Made by a program: the position numbers and the translations under genes
Part shown: positions 36,320 through 48,415 of the stretch, in pieces
Position numbering within the stretch: position 1 is the stretch's first letter
How the letters are laid out: each line of letters opens with the position of its first letter
The notes under the pieces: generated by a model
Told to the model about the DNA's origin: nothing
Database searches by the model: none
Seen by the model: the letters and a program-made list of their open reading frames with translations, nothing else
DNA from: Arion vulgaris
Lineage: Eukaryota > Mollusca > Gastropoda > Stylommatophora > Arionidae
Assembly: GCA_020796225.1 (NCBI GenBank)
Contig: CM036753.1
Coordinates: 86,771,203 to 86,835,202 of the forward strand
Length of the DNA: 64,000 bases
Direction: 5' to 3'

Positions 36320-39300
36320 AAGGTGCGTATCCTTTATAGGACGTTGCTCTCTTTGCCGCATATCTGAAATTCACTCTGTCTCTAGCTAGTTCACCCACTT
36401 CGTCGATGGTCATATTCATGGTTTCTTTAATATCTTGTAGCCATCTTCTTCTTGGTCTGCCTCTGCGTCCTGGGACCATGCCCTCCAGTATTGTTCTTTC
36501 CAGGCCATCGTGACGCTTGATGTGACCAAAGTATGTAATTTTTCTGTATAGTATGTTGTTTATCAGCCAATTCTCTTTAACATTTAGTTCTTTCAGGACA
36601 TCAGTGTTCTTACTTTTTTCTGTCCATGGTATTCGTATGATCTTTCTCTAGCATTTAGTTTCGAAGGACTGAATTTTCGTTCTTGATTTTGTGTAACAGT
36701 CCATGATTCACAACCACAAGTAGCCACTTGGAAAATGCATGTTCTCAATATTTTTAATTTTAATATTTTGCTGGTGCTTTGCCTCATGTTCTTCATTGTG
36801 TTTAACTTCTTGATTGCTATTGCCAATCTTCTTGAGATCTCTTTGGAGCAGTCCCCGTTATTGTTAATCATTGAGCCCAGATACTCGTAGATGACGTTGT
36901 CAGTAGAATGTGTGTCAAACGAGGCAAGCACACCAACAGTAGTAAACGATGGGAACAGCCACCATGGTGGGATGACGAGGTGGAGAAGGCGTGGATAGAC
37001 AAGCGGTGTGCTGTTAGGAGGTGGCAAACTGCCAGGAAAAATGGAACTACCCATCCTGCTGACATCTTGCAGTTGAAACAAGAAATGAATAATAAAACAG
37101 CGTGTTTCAAAGCTCTTGCAAGGATGGTAAAAAGTGAGAAGTGGGCTGAGTTCTGTCAACGGGTGAGCAATGACAAATCGTTGAATCTGTTCTGGCGATT
37201 GCACAGAAGTATGAATGGTACAGTAAAGAATCGGTGTGTTATTGACTTCCAGAGCTTGGATCTTACATGGCAGAGGACAGATGAAAACAAGGGTAGGGCT
37301 CTGTTTGCGCACTATTTAGAGCAGAGTGACCAGAAAGACATTGTAGGGCGAAACACTGCAAGACAATCCATTGCAGCTAAATGTAAGAACCAGGAATTAG
37401 ATGTAGATGATTTGGTGACGGTGGAGAAAATCAAGGATGCTGTACGGAGAGCAAAAACAGTGCACCTGGTCCAGATGGCATACGATATGGTGACATTGGC
37501 GAGTTGTCTGATGGGGAGTGGGAAGAACTGGCTGGCATCTACAACAAAAGCATTACGACTGCAATAATCAACGAAGAATGGTTGCACAGCTACCTGGTAC
37601 CTCTGCCGAAGCCTGGCAAAGACCACACAAAAATTCAGGGCTATCGGGTAATCACCATGCAGAATACAATAGGCAAGTTGCTGGAGAAAATAATTGCCAG
37701 GAAAATATCCTGCCAACTAGAGAGGTTACGTCTCCTCCCACCCACCCTTGGAGGGTACCGTCCATATAGAGAGACATGGCGTAACGCAGCGGTGTTCGCC
37801 TACGATGTCTATGAGGGTTTTCACTTGGGCATTGAGACATGTGCTGCTGCAATTGACCTTGAAGATGCCTATAATAGAGTGCCGTTGCATTTTTAATGGT
37901 GCAGCTGACTGAACTCAATATCAGCCCATTCCTCCTCAATTGGATCTTTGCGGCCCTCTTCCAGCGAAAGATAGTGTTTAAATGTGGCAGTTGGACGTCA
38001 TCACCAACAACAATCCACCCTGGCTTACCACAGGGGTCACCATTATCTCCGGTGTTGTTCAATGCCTATACTGTGAGCATCACAAAAGAGCAGATCACGG
38101 GTAGAGGAAGGACAATGTCATATGCAGATGATGTGTTGGTGTATCGTCAGGGCAAGGATAGAGAACAGCTTGTGGAGGAACTTCAGTCAGAACTCGACCG
38201 CATAGGTAGATGGTGCGTTGAAGCAGGAGCATTGGTCAACCCCACAAAAGCAGCGGTGACATGGTTCTCTTTAAACAACCACATCGTCAACACTCCATCA
38301 CCATCTGTGGTTTTGTGTTCAGAGGTGGTGGAGCGATCTCAGTCTCTGAAATACCTGGGGTTAGTTTTGATCGTAGTCTAGCTTTTACGGAACACATAGC
38401 TCATGTGATAATGAAGGCGAGGAAAGGTTTGCTGGCGATGAGGGTAATGGCGGATTGTGAACAGCGCCATCTTTGTCTTTTATACTAGGGTCTGGTCCTT
38501 TCTGTGCTTGAGTATGTGCTGGCGATCCTGACTCTGTCATAGTCAGATAGAACGACTGGAAAGAATACAGAACGAGGCGATGCGCATTATACTTGGTTGC
38601 ACTAAAGACACGTCGTGCAGGGCGATGCGCTATCTCCTTGACTATCCTACTATGGAGTATAGAATACTGATGAGCCGTGCACGAGCATACCTTCGAGTCA
38701 ATGCTGACACACAACATCTGCACTTGGAAATAAAGAGACAAAAGGAAATAGGTTAAAAAGAGGAAAATCTTGGATGGGTCAGGCCGAGGACTGTATTGAA
38801 CAGGTGTGTACACTTGAAGACATTGATCCCGGTGAAGAATGGATACCAGTGCCAGGAGGAATCGCTACATCCTTTTCTGTATGCATCGAACTTGATAAAG
38901 AATGCAGGCAACACAACCCACTTGTTGTGGAGGCAGAGGTTCAGGCATTAATTTCTGAGAACGCATCTGAGCATGATGTAATCATTTATACGGATGGTTC
39001 GGTGATTCGACATGTGCGGAGCTCGTGGGCTTTCACTGCTCAGGTCGGAGGTGATGTTGTGAAGGAAGACAGTGGTGGTTTTGCCGTGACTACGAGCAGT
39101 CTCACTATGGAAATCATGGCGGTTACCAAAGCGATGATTTGGCTAGAATCACAGACTTTATCCATGCATGTTTTCTCAGTGACTCAATGAGTATGCTCAG
39201 GAAGATTGAAACAGGATGGGCTAGGAGACATTGGATAGAATCGCTGGGAGGTCTAAGCTGACAAAGATCAGTTTTATTTTGTGCCAGGGCATGCAGGTGT

Positions 39301-40060
39301 AAGGGGAATGAACGTGCGGATAGGCTTGCAGGTATGGCTGCTGTCCAAAGCGGACGAGCAATGGACCAGGCTGATATTATAAATTCCTTAAGGGAGAGAG
39401 GGCGTGTACATGATTCACGTAATGGCGGTGAATCCACAACACTAACCAGACTGCAAGAACTCAAAGTTAAGTGTGGTGTAGCTCGACAAGAACGCTATGC
39501 TGGCAGACAAAGAAGAATTGTAAATCAACAAAGAACCGGTGTCGTTAGTCGCCACACGCTGATGGACATACTGAGGGAGAGATCGGAGCACTTATGGACT
39601 AATTTGTTCGACGTGCAGTGATGGTGATCCGACGACTAAACTAAACTAAACTCGTAGATCACTACACATTGGAGTTCTTCATTGTTTACTTGAATGTTAG
39701 GTGAGCCTTTTGCTTTGTTAGTTGACATGATTTTGTTTTTTGTGTATTCAAATATAGATGTTGGTCTTCACTATGTTTCTTGGTCGTCATGATTAGGTTT
39801 TCCAAACATTCTTTGCTGGTGGATAATAATACTGTATCGTCTGCGTATCTAAGCTTTGGTATGAATTTTCCGCCTATAGTGAGAGGGTCGTAATTCACAT
39901 AGTTGGCATCGTCTTTACATTCCTCATGATGTTCTCCGCATATACATTGAATAAGTATGGTGACAAAATACATACCTGTCGTACCCCTTTTGAATCTCGA
40001 ACCATTCAGCTATTTCACCTCCTATTTTAATGGTTGTCTGTTGTTCGTGGTATAGAGATT
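36320..40060 (-). pseudogene. LINE ORF2 (host element), split by another LINE
   Basis: The minus-strand gene runs from about 40060 to 39650 and resumes from 36892 down to about 36320. The first part includes the catalytic block PKLRYADDTVLLSTSKECLE with the YADD motif, ending with codons for NNEELQCVVIYEY. After the insertion it continues YLGSMINNNGD, KLNTMKNMRQSTSKI and CIFQVATCGCESWTVTQNQ. It then ends in a C-terminal region of RHDGLERTILEGMV and GRRGRPRRRWLQDIKE type with breaks. The type is RTE/L2-like. Frameshifts at several places make it inactive. Confidence 0.88.
36893..39649 (+). mobile_element. RNase H-bearing LINE inserted in another LINE
   Basis: A 2757-bp 5'-truncated element. 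Domains in order: linker (PPWWDDEVEKAWIDKRCAV, 36957); reverse transcriptase with ELAGIYNKSITT and LVPLPKPGKDHTKI near 37520-37640, AIDLEDAYNRV (37851), GLPQGSPLSPVLFNAY (38023), MSYADDVLVYRQGK (38117) and QSLKYLGLVL (38341); RNase H with DVIIYTDGSVIRH near 38977; and a late RGNERADRLAGMAA near 39302. The tail is (CTAAA)n. At least four frameshifts are present. Flanks carry ACTCGTAGAT at 36883-36892 and 39650-39659, the target duplication. I/Ingi/Jockey-like by its RNase H domain. Confidence 0.92.
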
Positions 40061-40339
40061 CTCAGAGTGTGTTGGAAAGTGCATGTCTTTCTGATGTTCA
40101 ATTTTCTGGTTCTTGAACTTGGAAGAGGACCAGCAGACACTTTCAGATATAAAGATGTCTCAAGCCTCATGAAACTTTTCTAGGTTCCATGCACTTGGAA
40201 GGATTAGGAGACAGAGTGTGGCAACAGTCAGACTAAAAGAGCTCAAAGTCTATTGAAAGAGACTTTGTATAGGCTGAACGACAAGAAGAGATACTAGAAA
40301 GTTATCACGTAAACCAACTACAAATTGGACTCGTCTTTA

Positions 40340-40455
40340 AGAGAAAAGACTATATATATATATAATATAATATAAAATATAATAATATATATATATTAAT
40401 AAATCATATATGATTATAAATAAAAATACATATATATATATATATATATATAATC
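40340..40455. repeat. AT-rich low-complexity tract
   Basis: Irregular TATATA/ATAATA runs, including two (TA)n blocks. Confidence 0.9.
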
Positions 40456-40547
40456 CCGTAGTCAATGTACTGCTTGGCCGATGTTTGCTGTGGACAATCT
40501 TTGAACACTCAAATCAAGCATATTAAATAGTGATCTAGTCTCAAGGG

Positions 40548-40595
40548 TGTAGAAGGGATGGATTGACTTCATTGCACCGGGTTACCCCATATGTC
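40548..40595 (-). repeat. SINE family A 3' fragment
   Basis: Reads GGATTGACTTCATTGCACCG then GGTTACCCCATAT, the reverse complement of the end of the family-A SINE (2520-2555). Confidence 0.72.
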
Positions 40596-40599
40596 TCCT

Positions 40600-41280
40600 T
40601 CCGATTGACAAAAATGGCTACACGATATTAAGTATTAGTACACGATATTAGGTATAGGTACATCTTAATATTCACACCTAATATCTACAGCATCTATGTT
40701 ATTGATATGAAACCTGCGGTTATAATGTTCAAAAGTTACTACTGCTGATCTTAAGAAACTATAATAATACCGTGTAGTTTAGTAAACAAGTAGGCTATTG
40801 ATACCCATAGCTGTAGAGCATATTAGAGAAACGTAGGCGAGCTATCTGGATAAACACGATAACGTGTAGAATAAATAAATGTTAACATTGGCTTCCTTAA
40901 ATATAGCGTATACAGTTCTTAACTATTAAGAGGCATGTGTTAAATTTACCAGTAACAAAGCTCTGAAGCAAAGCACTGCTTGGTACTGATGCAAATAATT
41001 GCTGGTGGTCAACAGTTGCAGTAATGAGAATAAGATATTCTCTTTCGTGATAAATAATACAGTTGTCAACACATTCTCTTCTAATCTCACCTCTGTTTGC
41101 TTCAAGAAAATTTGATAAAAACGTAAAATTATCATTACAAGAATAAACTCTACAATTATTATGAAATAGTACAATACTTGTTAACATACTCGGACAGCAG
41201 CTGCACATACTAATCACATATGTGTCATGGTTTAGCAGCAGTTGGTTATTATAGATATAGCTTGTATAATATACTGTCTA
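40600..41280. other. Intergenic sequence, no gene seen
   Basis: No recognisable coding region or bounded repeat; a short tandem of TACACGATATTAGGTAT occurs near 40620-40660. Confidence 0.4.
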
Positions 41281-41289
41281 ACGATGTCT

Positions 41290-42060
41290 TTCCAGTCCTC
41301 ATGATATATGGTTTCAGCTCTTATCCATGAGGCTTTTTGGTCGTCCTCTTCATCCTAACTTACATATTCCAGGGAAAGACCTGCTCTAGTTTATCAGTAG
41401 CTGGTCTTTTTAATGTATGTTTAATTCAATACACGCACCTTTTCTTTATATTTGCGTCCACTTGATTCTCTACATCAGGTTTTCACTAGCCCTTTTTTCT
41501 TCGTTCTTTTCTTCCATACTTGACCAGAGGCTGACGAAACAATCATAGATCATCACCCTTTGTATCGTCTTGTGTGATAGCAACAAGCTTTCTCCAACTT
41601 TCTCTATCTACATCCATACTGTCGGATAGTCCATGGTTGTTTTGTGGTTCTCATTTCAGTTTCGACAGACCATAGCATTGTCGTTCTTGTGATAGTACCA
41701 GAGTCACATCTTAGGACGCGACCAATCCAATGCCAGTTTTTTTTTTTACTATTAGAATGTGCATGTCGTGTTGTTTGTTAGAGAAAACGGACCTTGTGTG
41801 GCGAATGTATTTGATTACAAACAAAATTGAATGAATTTAGGTTGTGTGAAAAGATAAACAGTTCTAACATTTCTTGATATCTCATTCTCCAACGTTCAGC
41901 CTCATATAAAGTAACGTTCCGGCGGTTGTTTAGTTTGAGGAAGCTTGTTCTGGCTTTACTAAATCTACTGCCAACATCTTCATTTGTTCCTATTTTTAGT
42001 TTCACAATTCGTTCCAGATAAGATGTACTATTATTAGTATGGGGTAACAATGATGATATG
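41290..42060 (-). pseudogene. Degenerate LINE 3' region
   Basis: Minus-strand frames give VGSRFSKARTSFLKLNNR and LYEAERWRM near 41880-41970, resembling the YLGS...RI.KAR..F..L segment downstream of the LINE reverse transcriptase palm. Sequence at 41540-41770 also has the look of a decayed LINE C-terminus. Heavily mutated; the ends are approximate. Confidence 0.5.
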
Positions 42061-43290
42061 ATTCGATTCTCTGCAGGGGATCATCATGGTATTGTCTAGT
42101 AGTATTGCAACTTTTTTGTTCTATGGAGGTGGTCTATTCTGTTCTTTATCTGCCTTTCTGAATTCCTCTTAATGATTATGCAAAATTGGACAAGAAAGAA
42201 TAAAAATATCAATTTTTCAACTTCTATTTATTGAATTTTAATTCCAGAAACCGCTCTAGTCTATTTCGGTAAAATTGACTACTTGACTTTCTGAATTTGG
42301 GGACAACCAGGATTCGTCACTAGAACTACTGTATAAGTGCTCCGATGCGGCCACTTCAGAAAACTTACCAAGGAGGAACACATGCATAGGCGTACTGAGT
42401 GCAGTGTCGTCGATTCTAACTTGCAACCAGTTTCCCCAGTTTCATGAAGAAAACAATCAAATCAATAGCATGTGCTCACGCGTCATTTTTTTTCTTTCTA
42501 TCTTATAAACAATAACACATTTTAAACAATAACACTGTCGACAATAATATTTCGTTTATACTGCACTTCTGGCTTGTTTGGGAGTTGAGAAGGGGAATCT
42601 TAATTGCTTTTTGACAGTGGTTTTCAAGAAAGAAGAGTTAAACACTTGCCCACATTGTCACCACACAGTGAGCAGGTTGTGATTTAAAACTTATTTACTT
42701 CTCCCAAAAAAGCATAAAGATCCCCAGTTTACATGGACTAGGTCCCGCATCCTCAAACTATTAACTGCTCGGTCAACCTCCTATCCGCAAGGTTATCATC
42801 CTATATGCAAGGTCACCTTCCTATCCACAAGCTCACCCTCCTATTCGCTCACCACCACTTCTAACTTCTCTCCACTTTTATAAACATTCTCCTAGCCGAT
42901 AACCTAGTATATTTACCGCTCACTATCTCATTACTGCTCATCCACCATCCTTACATGTAATCCACCCTCTCCAGTTCTAACGGAGCTTTTATTTCTGAAA
43001 CGAGCATAATAAACGAGATGAATATAAAACTTTTAGTGAAACCTGCGGGGAGATCATTTGCATACAATATGTGTACTATTGTAGGAATGTGATACCAATG
43101 CTATCACGTTGTGATATTGTGTTTATAGTAGACTCATACCAAAAACGAGCTAACTTACATTAGTCATCTTAACATTTTATAACCGCACTAGATGGCATCA
43201 CGTATATGTAGAATGAAAGATGTGGAATAGAAATCATAAAGAGAATAGACGAGTCAAAACTATGTCCAGCAGTATGAGAAACGGATACTA
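42061..43290. other. Intergenic sequence; part duplicated near 44.8 and 47.1 kb
   Basis: No gene seen. About 43060-43250 (TATCACGTTGTGATATTGTG, ACATTAGTCATCTTAACATT, ATAACCGCACTAGATGGCAT) recurs in two pieces at about 44800-44912 and 47090-47175. Confidence 0.6.
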
Positions 43291-43299
43291 ATTGAAGTA

Positions 43300-44185
43300 T
43301 ATTTAAAAAAAAAGAAAAGAATATAGTGAATATAAGATGGGACAAATTTAGGGTAAGCGATGAAATCAGGGAAATATCTCGTCAACCACTAGTAACAACT
43401 GCTGTAAGAAAAAAAGATGTAGATATATTGGACATGTTTTTAAAAGTCTAAATAAAATATGGAACTGCAAGTAATATAGTATTAAAACTAAATTACGAAT
43501 TTTCAATTCAAATGTTGTATCAATCCTAACATATGCCAGCGAGAGTTGGAAAATGACTAAAGATATAGAAAGCAAGTTGAATGCATTTGAAAATAGATGT
43601 CTGCGAAAAATAATGAATATAAAATGGAACGAATTCAGGAGAAGTGATGAAATCGAGACTTATCTGGTCAACCACTAGTGACAACTGTTATAAGAAAGAG
43701 AAGATGGAGATATGTTGGACACCTTGAGGAGAAATGATCAACGAATATCAAAGCAGGCATTGAAGTGGGATGCAAAAGGTTCAAGAAAGAGAGGTCGACC
43801 TAATGAGACCCTGAAACGAACTTTGCTGAGAGAGGCAGGAAATGTCGGTCTCAGTTCCATGGAGGAGATTGAGCGAGTTGCCCAGGATAGAGCGGTATGG
43901 AGAAATTACTTGCAGACCCTATGTAACGTATAACGGTACAAGCGGAATTATTATTATTATATTGGACATACTCCGAGGAAAATCAAAGAATCAAACAGCA
44001 GACATTAAAGCCAAAGGATTCCAGAAAGTAAGGACGACCTAGGGAAACCACAAGACGAACTTTACTGAGAGAGTCGAGAAATATCGGACTCAATTCCACA
44101 GAGGGGATTGCATGAGTACTCCAGGATAGAACGGTATAGAGAAATTGCTTGCAGGTCATATGTAATTTATAACGGTACGAGCGAA
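43300..44185 (+). pseudogene. Two adjoining LINE 3' ends
   Basis: One copy contains CLRKIMNIKWNEFRRSDEI and then RRNDQRISKQALKWDAKGSR and RGRPNETLKRTLLREAGNVG (to about 43935). A second, shorter copy at 43945-44185 repeats the terminal part (TSRRTLLRESRNIGLNS-like, AVWRNYLQ-like), ending in the same TATAACGGTACRAGCG. A diverged repeat of the upstream part also precedes the first copy at about 43330-43440. The C-termini of an RTE/L2-like LINE are thus tandemly arranged. Confidence 0.65.
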
Positions 44186-44341
44186 ATATATAAATATATA
44201 TATAACATAAAAAATAGACAATTCATGTATTTTTGACACAATGAGAAATTTATAAAACCAAACGTGAAGGAAAGTTGGCTGTAGGTTGAAGACAATGCAT
44301 CAACAGGCGAACAAATAAATAACCGTCTAACTGAATACACT

Positions 44342-44590
44342 TCTTCTTCTTTTCGTTCGTTCTTTACGACCAATTTTAATCACTCTTTGTGAAGTTTGAT
44401 CTTTGCCAAGAACGTGTATACGTTGCACATTGGTTTGGTAGGCCCTAAACGCATAGACTTCTACACGTTTAGGACACGTGCATCCGATTTCAGCCAAACC
44501 TCCTTAATCTCCTCTTACGACATGCGTGGCAGGTAACAGTGGTTCTATTCTTTACACCCCAAATTTGGGCCCCAGTGACCACTCGGGCGA
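44342..44590 (-). repeat. 249-bp retroposon family D, copy 2
   Basis: Read on the minus strand it starts CGCCCGAGTGGTCACTGGGG, passes through ACCTGCCACGCATGTCGTAA, and ends with AAAGAACGAACGAAAAGAAG and an AAG tail. It is flanked by a perfect 11-bp duplication, CTGAATACACT, at 44331-44341 and 44591-44601. It is inserted just after the LINE ends at 43300-44185. Length is exactly 249 bp, as in copy 3. Confidence 0.92.
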
Positions 44591-44918
44591 CTGAATACAC
44601 TGAAGTGGCAAGAGACAGAAGACAATGGGGAACCATTACAGCAGACTTGTGATATGGAGATTACGCGACACTTGACTAAAAATGTCCATTCTCCCTACCT
44701 CTACATTCCACGATTCACTCTCTCTCCCTCATTCCATCTTATAGACGTACATTATATACGTGTGTATATCATCTTCATATGCGATCATATTAATACGATA
44801 AGTGTACTATGACAGGAATGTACTATCACGTTGTAAAGTATTGTGTTTATAGACGCACACACACACACACATAGACAAAACGTGTGAACTTGCATTAGTC
44901 GTACCTAACCTAATAAGT

Positions 44919-44960
44919 ATCGCTTCTCGGCTATTTGGTTAAGATCAAAGTGTAGTATCT
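44919..44960 (+). pseudogene. U2 snRNA 5' fragment
   Basis: ATCGCTTCTCGGC followed by TTTGGTTAAGATCAAAG and TGTAGTATCT corresponds to nucleotides 1 to about 42 of U2 snRNA, including the start of the branch-point recognition segment (GTAGTA). There are three substitutions and one inserted A relative to the usual metazoan sequence. It breaks off after GTAGTATCT, where a (CT)n run and antisense LINE sequence begin. It cannot form a functional U2: the rest of the RNA, including the Sm site and stem-loops IIa onward, is absent. Confidence 0.88.
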
Positions 44961-46660
44961 CTCTCTCTTGCGTTCCCGGCCTAGCCTGATGGACCAACTT
45001 CTATCATGAATTTAACTGTTGTTTTTGGGACTCCGTTCCTCCGTACAGCTTTTCGCGAAGCTCTGTGTGTTGTGGCCAGTACTCTTTCGTATACCTGCTA
45101 AACGTGGACAGTCTTGCAAGACGTGTTCTGCCGTCATGTCTGCCATATTGCATGGACACAGGCTAGTTGTGCCAATTTTAAATTTATGGAACATGTGGGC
45201 TCTGAGCTTGTTGTGGCCGGTACGGAGGCGAAATATGGTAACTTGTTCACAGCGCGAGAGACCATAGTAACCGTCACTGTCTGTGTACTGCGGGTGGTCT
45301 TTTGCCCACTTGCTTCGATAGTGCGAACCGATGGTTTTTTGACTTCTCTAGCTGATCTCGAGATCAGTCTGGGGTAGTCGCCCGCCCTCTTTGGCTAGCT
45401 TGTCGGCCGCTTCGTTTCCCTTAATGTTGCAGTGTGACGGTATCCACTGGATGACAGTGCGTTTGAGTGAACTCGTTAGTTCAGCGAGGGACGTTTTGAG
45501 CTCATTCATCTCAGTTTTGCCGACGCATTTGAGTGCCGTGATGACCGATAGAGCATCGGTGAATATCACGACCTTGTTGCGTGTAGTGTTTCTTCTCTCC
45601 AAGATCATTTCGCCGCCTTTTGATTGCCTCTGCCTCAGCTCGGTAGTTATTCGAGTATTTGCCAGTTGCAATCGCTTTCTTGACCGTGACTTTCTTGGAG
45701 ATTTTAAGCACTATTCCTCCTCCGCCGTCGCTTATTGCGTTATTTGCCGATCCGTCCGTGTAGACGTGCGTCCACTCATTTTCAGGGTACTCTGACTCTA
45801 TGTGCACCTCTGCCGCAGTCTTTCTGTCGAGGTTCGTTTGGTCCCGTTTGCTCATTATGCCTGGGATTGATTCCCTTAGTTCTGGCATTTTTGTTTTCCA
45901 CGGCGGGCACTTGTCGATTGCCGGGATTGGTTTAGCTGTGCATTTGGACAGTACTGGGTGGTCTGTGGTCAGTGCGTTAGAGATTCTAACGAAGTTAGAT
46001 CTCTGTATTCTCCACTTTCCTGATTGAAACATTCTTTCATGCATTGGATGCGATTTGAGCCGTTTGAGTTTTTCCGCAAGTACTACTACTTTCTTGTCCC
46101 TTCGGTCAGTCATTGGTTGGATGCCTGTGATGGTCTCCATCGCCTTGATGGGCGTGGACTTTATGGCTCCAGTGATAATGCGTAGGGCCCGGTTTTGACT
46201 GCTGCTCACTTTTGCGAATTGCTTGTTCGATGCATTGCTCCACGCTGCCATACCGTACTCTAGGACCGGTCGCACTCTACCAGAGTAAAGTGTCTTGAGA
46301 ATTCTGCTGTTTGCTCCCATGTGGAACCTGCGAGTTTACGCATCATTGTTAGCCTGTGTCTCGCTTTTGCCGTAGCATTTTCGATCTGGGTGCACCAAGT
46401 CAGCTTTCTGTCGAGTGTGACTCCTAGGTACGTTGGGGTTTTATTTTCTGGAAGGTTCTGCCCATTGACTTTAAGCGTTATCTTGTAATCCTTGTTATTC
46501 TGGGAGAACACAGTGTAAGTGGTCTTTGAAGGATTTATTTTCATATTCCACTTTGCTGACCACACTTCAAGGTTATTTAATGTAGCTTGCAGTCGATTTT
46601 CTGCTGTGGGCATTGACTCTTCTCTCGTCCATATTGCCAAGTCGTCGGCATACATGGCAG
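44961..46660 (-). pseudogene. RNase H-bearing LINE, 5'-truncated
   Basis: From 46655 downward: MYADDLAIWTREESM (the catalytic YADD), WNMKINPSKTTYTVFSQ, TYLGVTLDRKLTW, then SGRVRPVLEYGMAAW and SSSQNRALRIITGAI. Next is RNase H, with EWTHVYTDGSANNAISDGGG, ALSVITALKCVGK and IQWIPSHCNIKGNEAADKLA. It closes with a cysteine/histidine knuckle (LCPCNMADMTAEHVLQDCPR). The frame changes at about 46320, 45650 and 45350, so it is inactive. The 3' end is (GA)n abutting the antisense U2 fragment. An I/Jockey-superclade LINE by its domain order. Confidence 0.9.
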
Positions 46661-46889
46661 AGTGAACTCGTTGCGTGGCCCATTGTATGGGTTCACAAAG
46701 TTATCAGCTTGAGTTACGGAAGTGCCCATTTGATCGAAGCCGAAGGACGGGAGCCTTCATTAAATGCCACATGGCTACCCTTGTACAAAACTGGGAGTGC
46801 CATCGATCGAAGGATTAATGGGGCTTGATAGTTTATAAAAGTTTTCACGTTCCGTTGTACGGGGTCCACTTGGTATGGCACATCCGTGG

Positions 46890-47079
46890 CGGCCCTTAAA
46901 AAATAAAAAAATAAGTAAATTCGTTTCCGTGGAGATTTACATAAGCAAAATAGACCTCACCGTTCAGAAAGCAGTGGCAAACTACTGAACGTATAGGTCG
47001 TGCCTAGAAAATCAACGACTCGTTTACTGTGGTTGATGGCTAAGTCCTGTAAAGGATATGCCACGATTTTCATTCATTC
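46890..47079 (+). repeat. SINE family C, headless copy
   Basis: Contains AAATTCGTTTCCGTGGAGAT, the core CTCACCGTTCAGAAAGCAGT and ACTACTGAACGTATA, then GTGCCTAGAAAATCAACGAC and the tail AAGTCCTGTAAAGGATATGC. The tRNA-like head is missing. This sequence forms the right end of the composite insertion that begins at the U2 fragment. Confidence 0.82.
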
Positions 47080-47179
47080 AACCTAGTAGTGCCTAACCGT
47101 TTATAACCGTACTAGATGGAACCATGTATATCTATGATGAAAAGTGTGAAATAGAAATCATAAGGAGATCATTATCTAT

Positions 47180-47809
47180 CAATTCTTTATATGTTTATGT
47201 GACTTAGTATATCATTATTCAAGTATAAAAGTTTATCTTCAGTTCCCGTAATCACGTCCCTTGCGGTTATAAGCTGTCATGTGATGTTATGTTAAATATC
47301 TTCATGCACACGCAGGCAAAAAAAAAAGTCAAAGAGAATGGTACTCTTTTAATAAGATGTCTCATAAACAATTTCAGGAGTGCGAGATAAGAAGATTATA
47401 TGACTTGCCTTTGAAACATGTCAGCCGTATCAAGAATGATTACCCAGCAATGAAAATGGGACATGTAGGCATCGTGACTATGCTTATAAATCTTACATAT
47501 AATGGGGATGTCAATGTAGATCATCAATAGATTTATGGAGACAATCTATTTCTCTGTTTTGACTTCTGAGCATGAGAAACTGATCGCAGCAGAAGAATAC
47601 CCTCAATCTTGTTGTAGTTTATAGATTTTTCTGTACAATCTCATTTACCACAATTTAACAAAATATGTTTTGTGCCTCACTTTGTCAATTGGATTTGGTA
47701 TGTATTTAGACAATTTCTCTTATCCATTGATCATTTTTATTTGTTAGTTCTTCTTTTTTCTTTTATCCTTCTCTTCTTTTTTTTGCTGCTAGGCGTAGCA
47801 AGTTTAACT
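47180..47809. other. Intergenic sequence, no gene seen
   Basis: No coding region or bounded repeat recognised. Confidence 0.4.
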
Positions 47810-48260
47810 GATGATAGGTTTCATAGATAATGCTCGCTCGGTCGCTTGATATGCTGTGGTATTGTGGAGTTTTAAGATGTCTGTAACTCCATCAACCCAT
47901 CTTTTCTTGGTCTGCCCCTTTCTCTTGATGACTCCATTTTCAGGTTGTATGCTCTTACAACTTGTGTATTCGGGCTCATTCTGACCAAGTGGCCAAACCA
48001 TTTGAGTCTCTGTTTTTCAATAAATCTAATAACAGGTGTTGTTCCGACTGTTCTTCTAATTTCCTCATTTCTTGTATGGTTTCTTCTTGTTTTATTTACC
48101 GCTTTCCTCAAGCATCTCATTTCACATGTGGTAATTTTCCTTCCTTGTTCTTGTGTCAGTGCCCATGTTTGGCACTGGTAGCACAGTGTTGGTATGAAGA
48201 TTACATTTATAATCTGTCTTTTAGTCCCTACTGGAATTGCTGGGTGTTTCAAGATTGGGG
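47810..48260 (-). pseudogene. LINE reverse transcriptase 3' end fragment
   Basis: Minus-strand frame reads PTLCYQCQTWALTQEQGRK, then MRCLRKAVNKTRRNHTRNEE and KQRLKWFGHLVRMSPNTQ, ending near RERGRPRK. It belongs to the same family as the fragment at 19680-20100 (TCEMRCLRKAVN.TRR). It holds one intact 126-codon C-terminal frame but lacks all catalytic motifs. Confidence 0.75.
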
Positions 48261-48415
48261 TAAGTTGGTATGTAATGTTGTTGGCTTGCTGGATTCTAGT
48301 TTGTTAGTTGCCTGCGGAAAAACTTACATATATTAGAATGGCAATATATTATGTTGGAAATTTCTTTTATCTTTCTTCTTTAGATATATTCGTTGAGACT
48401 TTTCAGGTTAAACTT

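Noticed and set aside
37504..38062. Opposite-strand frames over the 36.9-39.6 kb LINE
   Set aside because: The reverse transcriptase motifs are on the plus strand, so the minus frames are shadows.
46680..46880. Possible remainder of the U2 snRNA after the LINE's truncated 5' end (TTATCAGCTTGAG near 46691)
   Set aside because: Only about eight bases match U2 at the expected point and the following sequence does not keep the U2 loops or Sm site.
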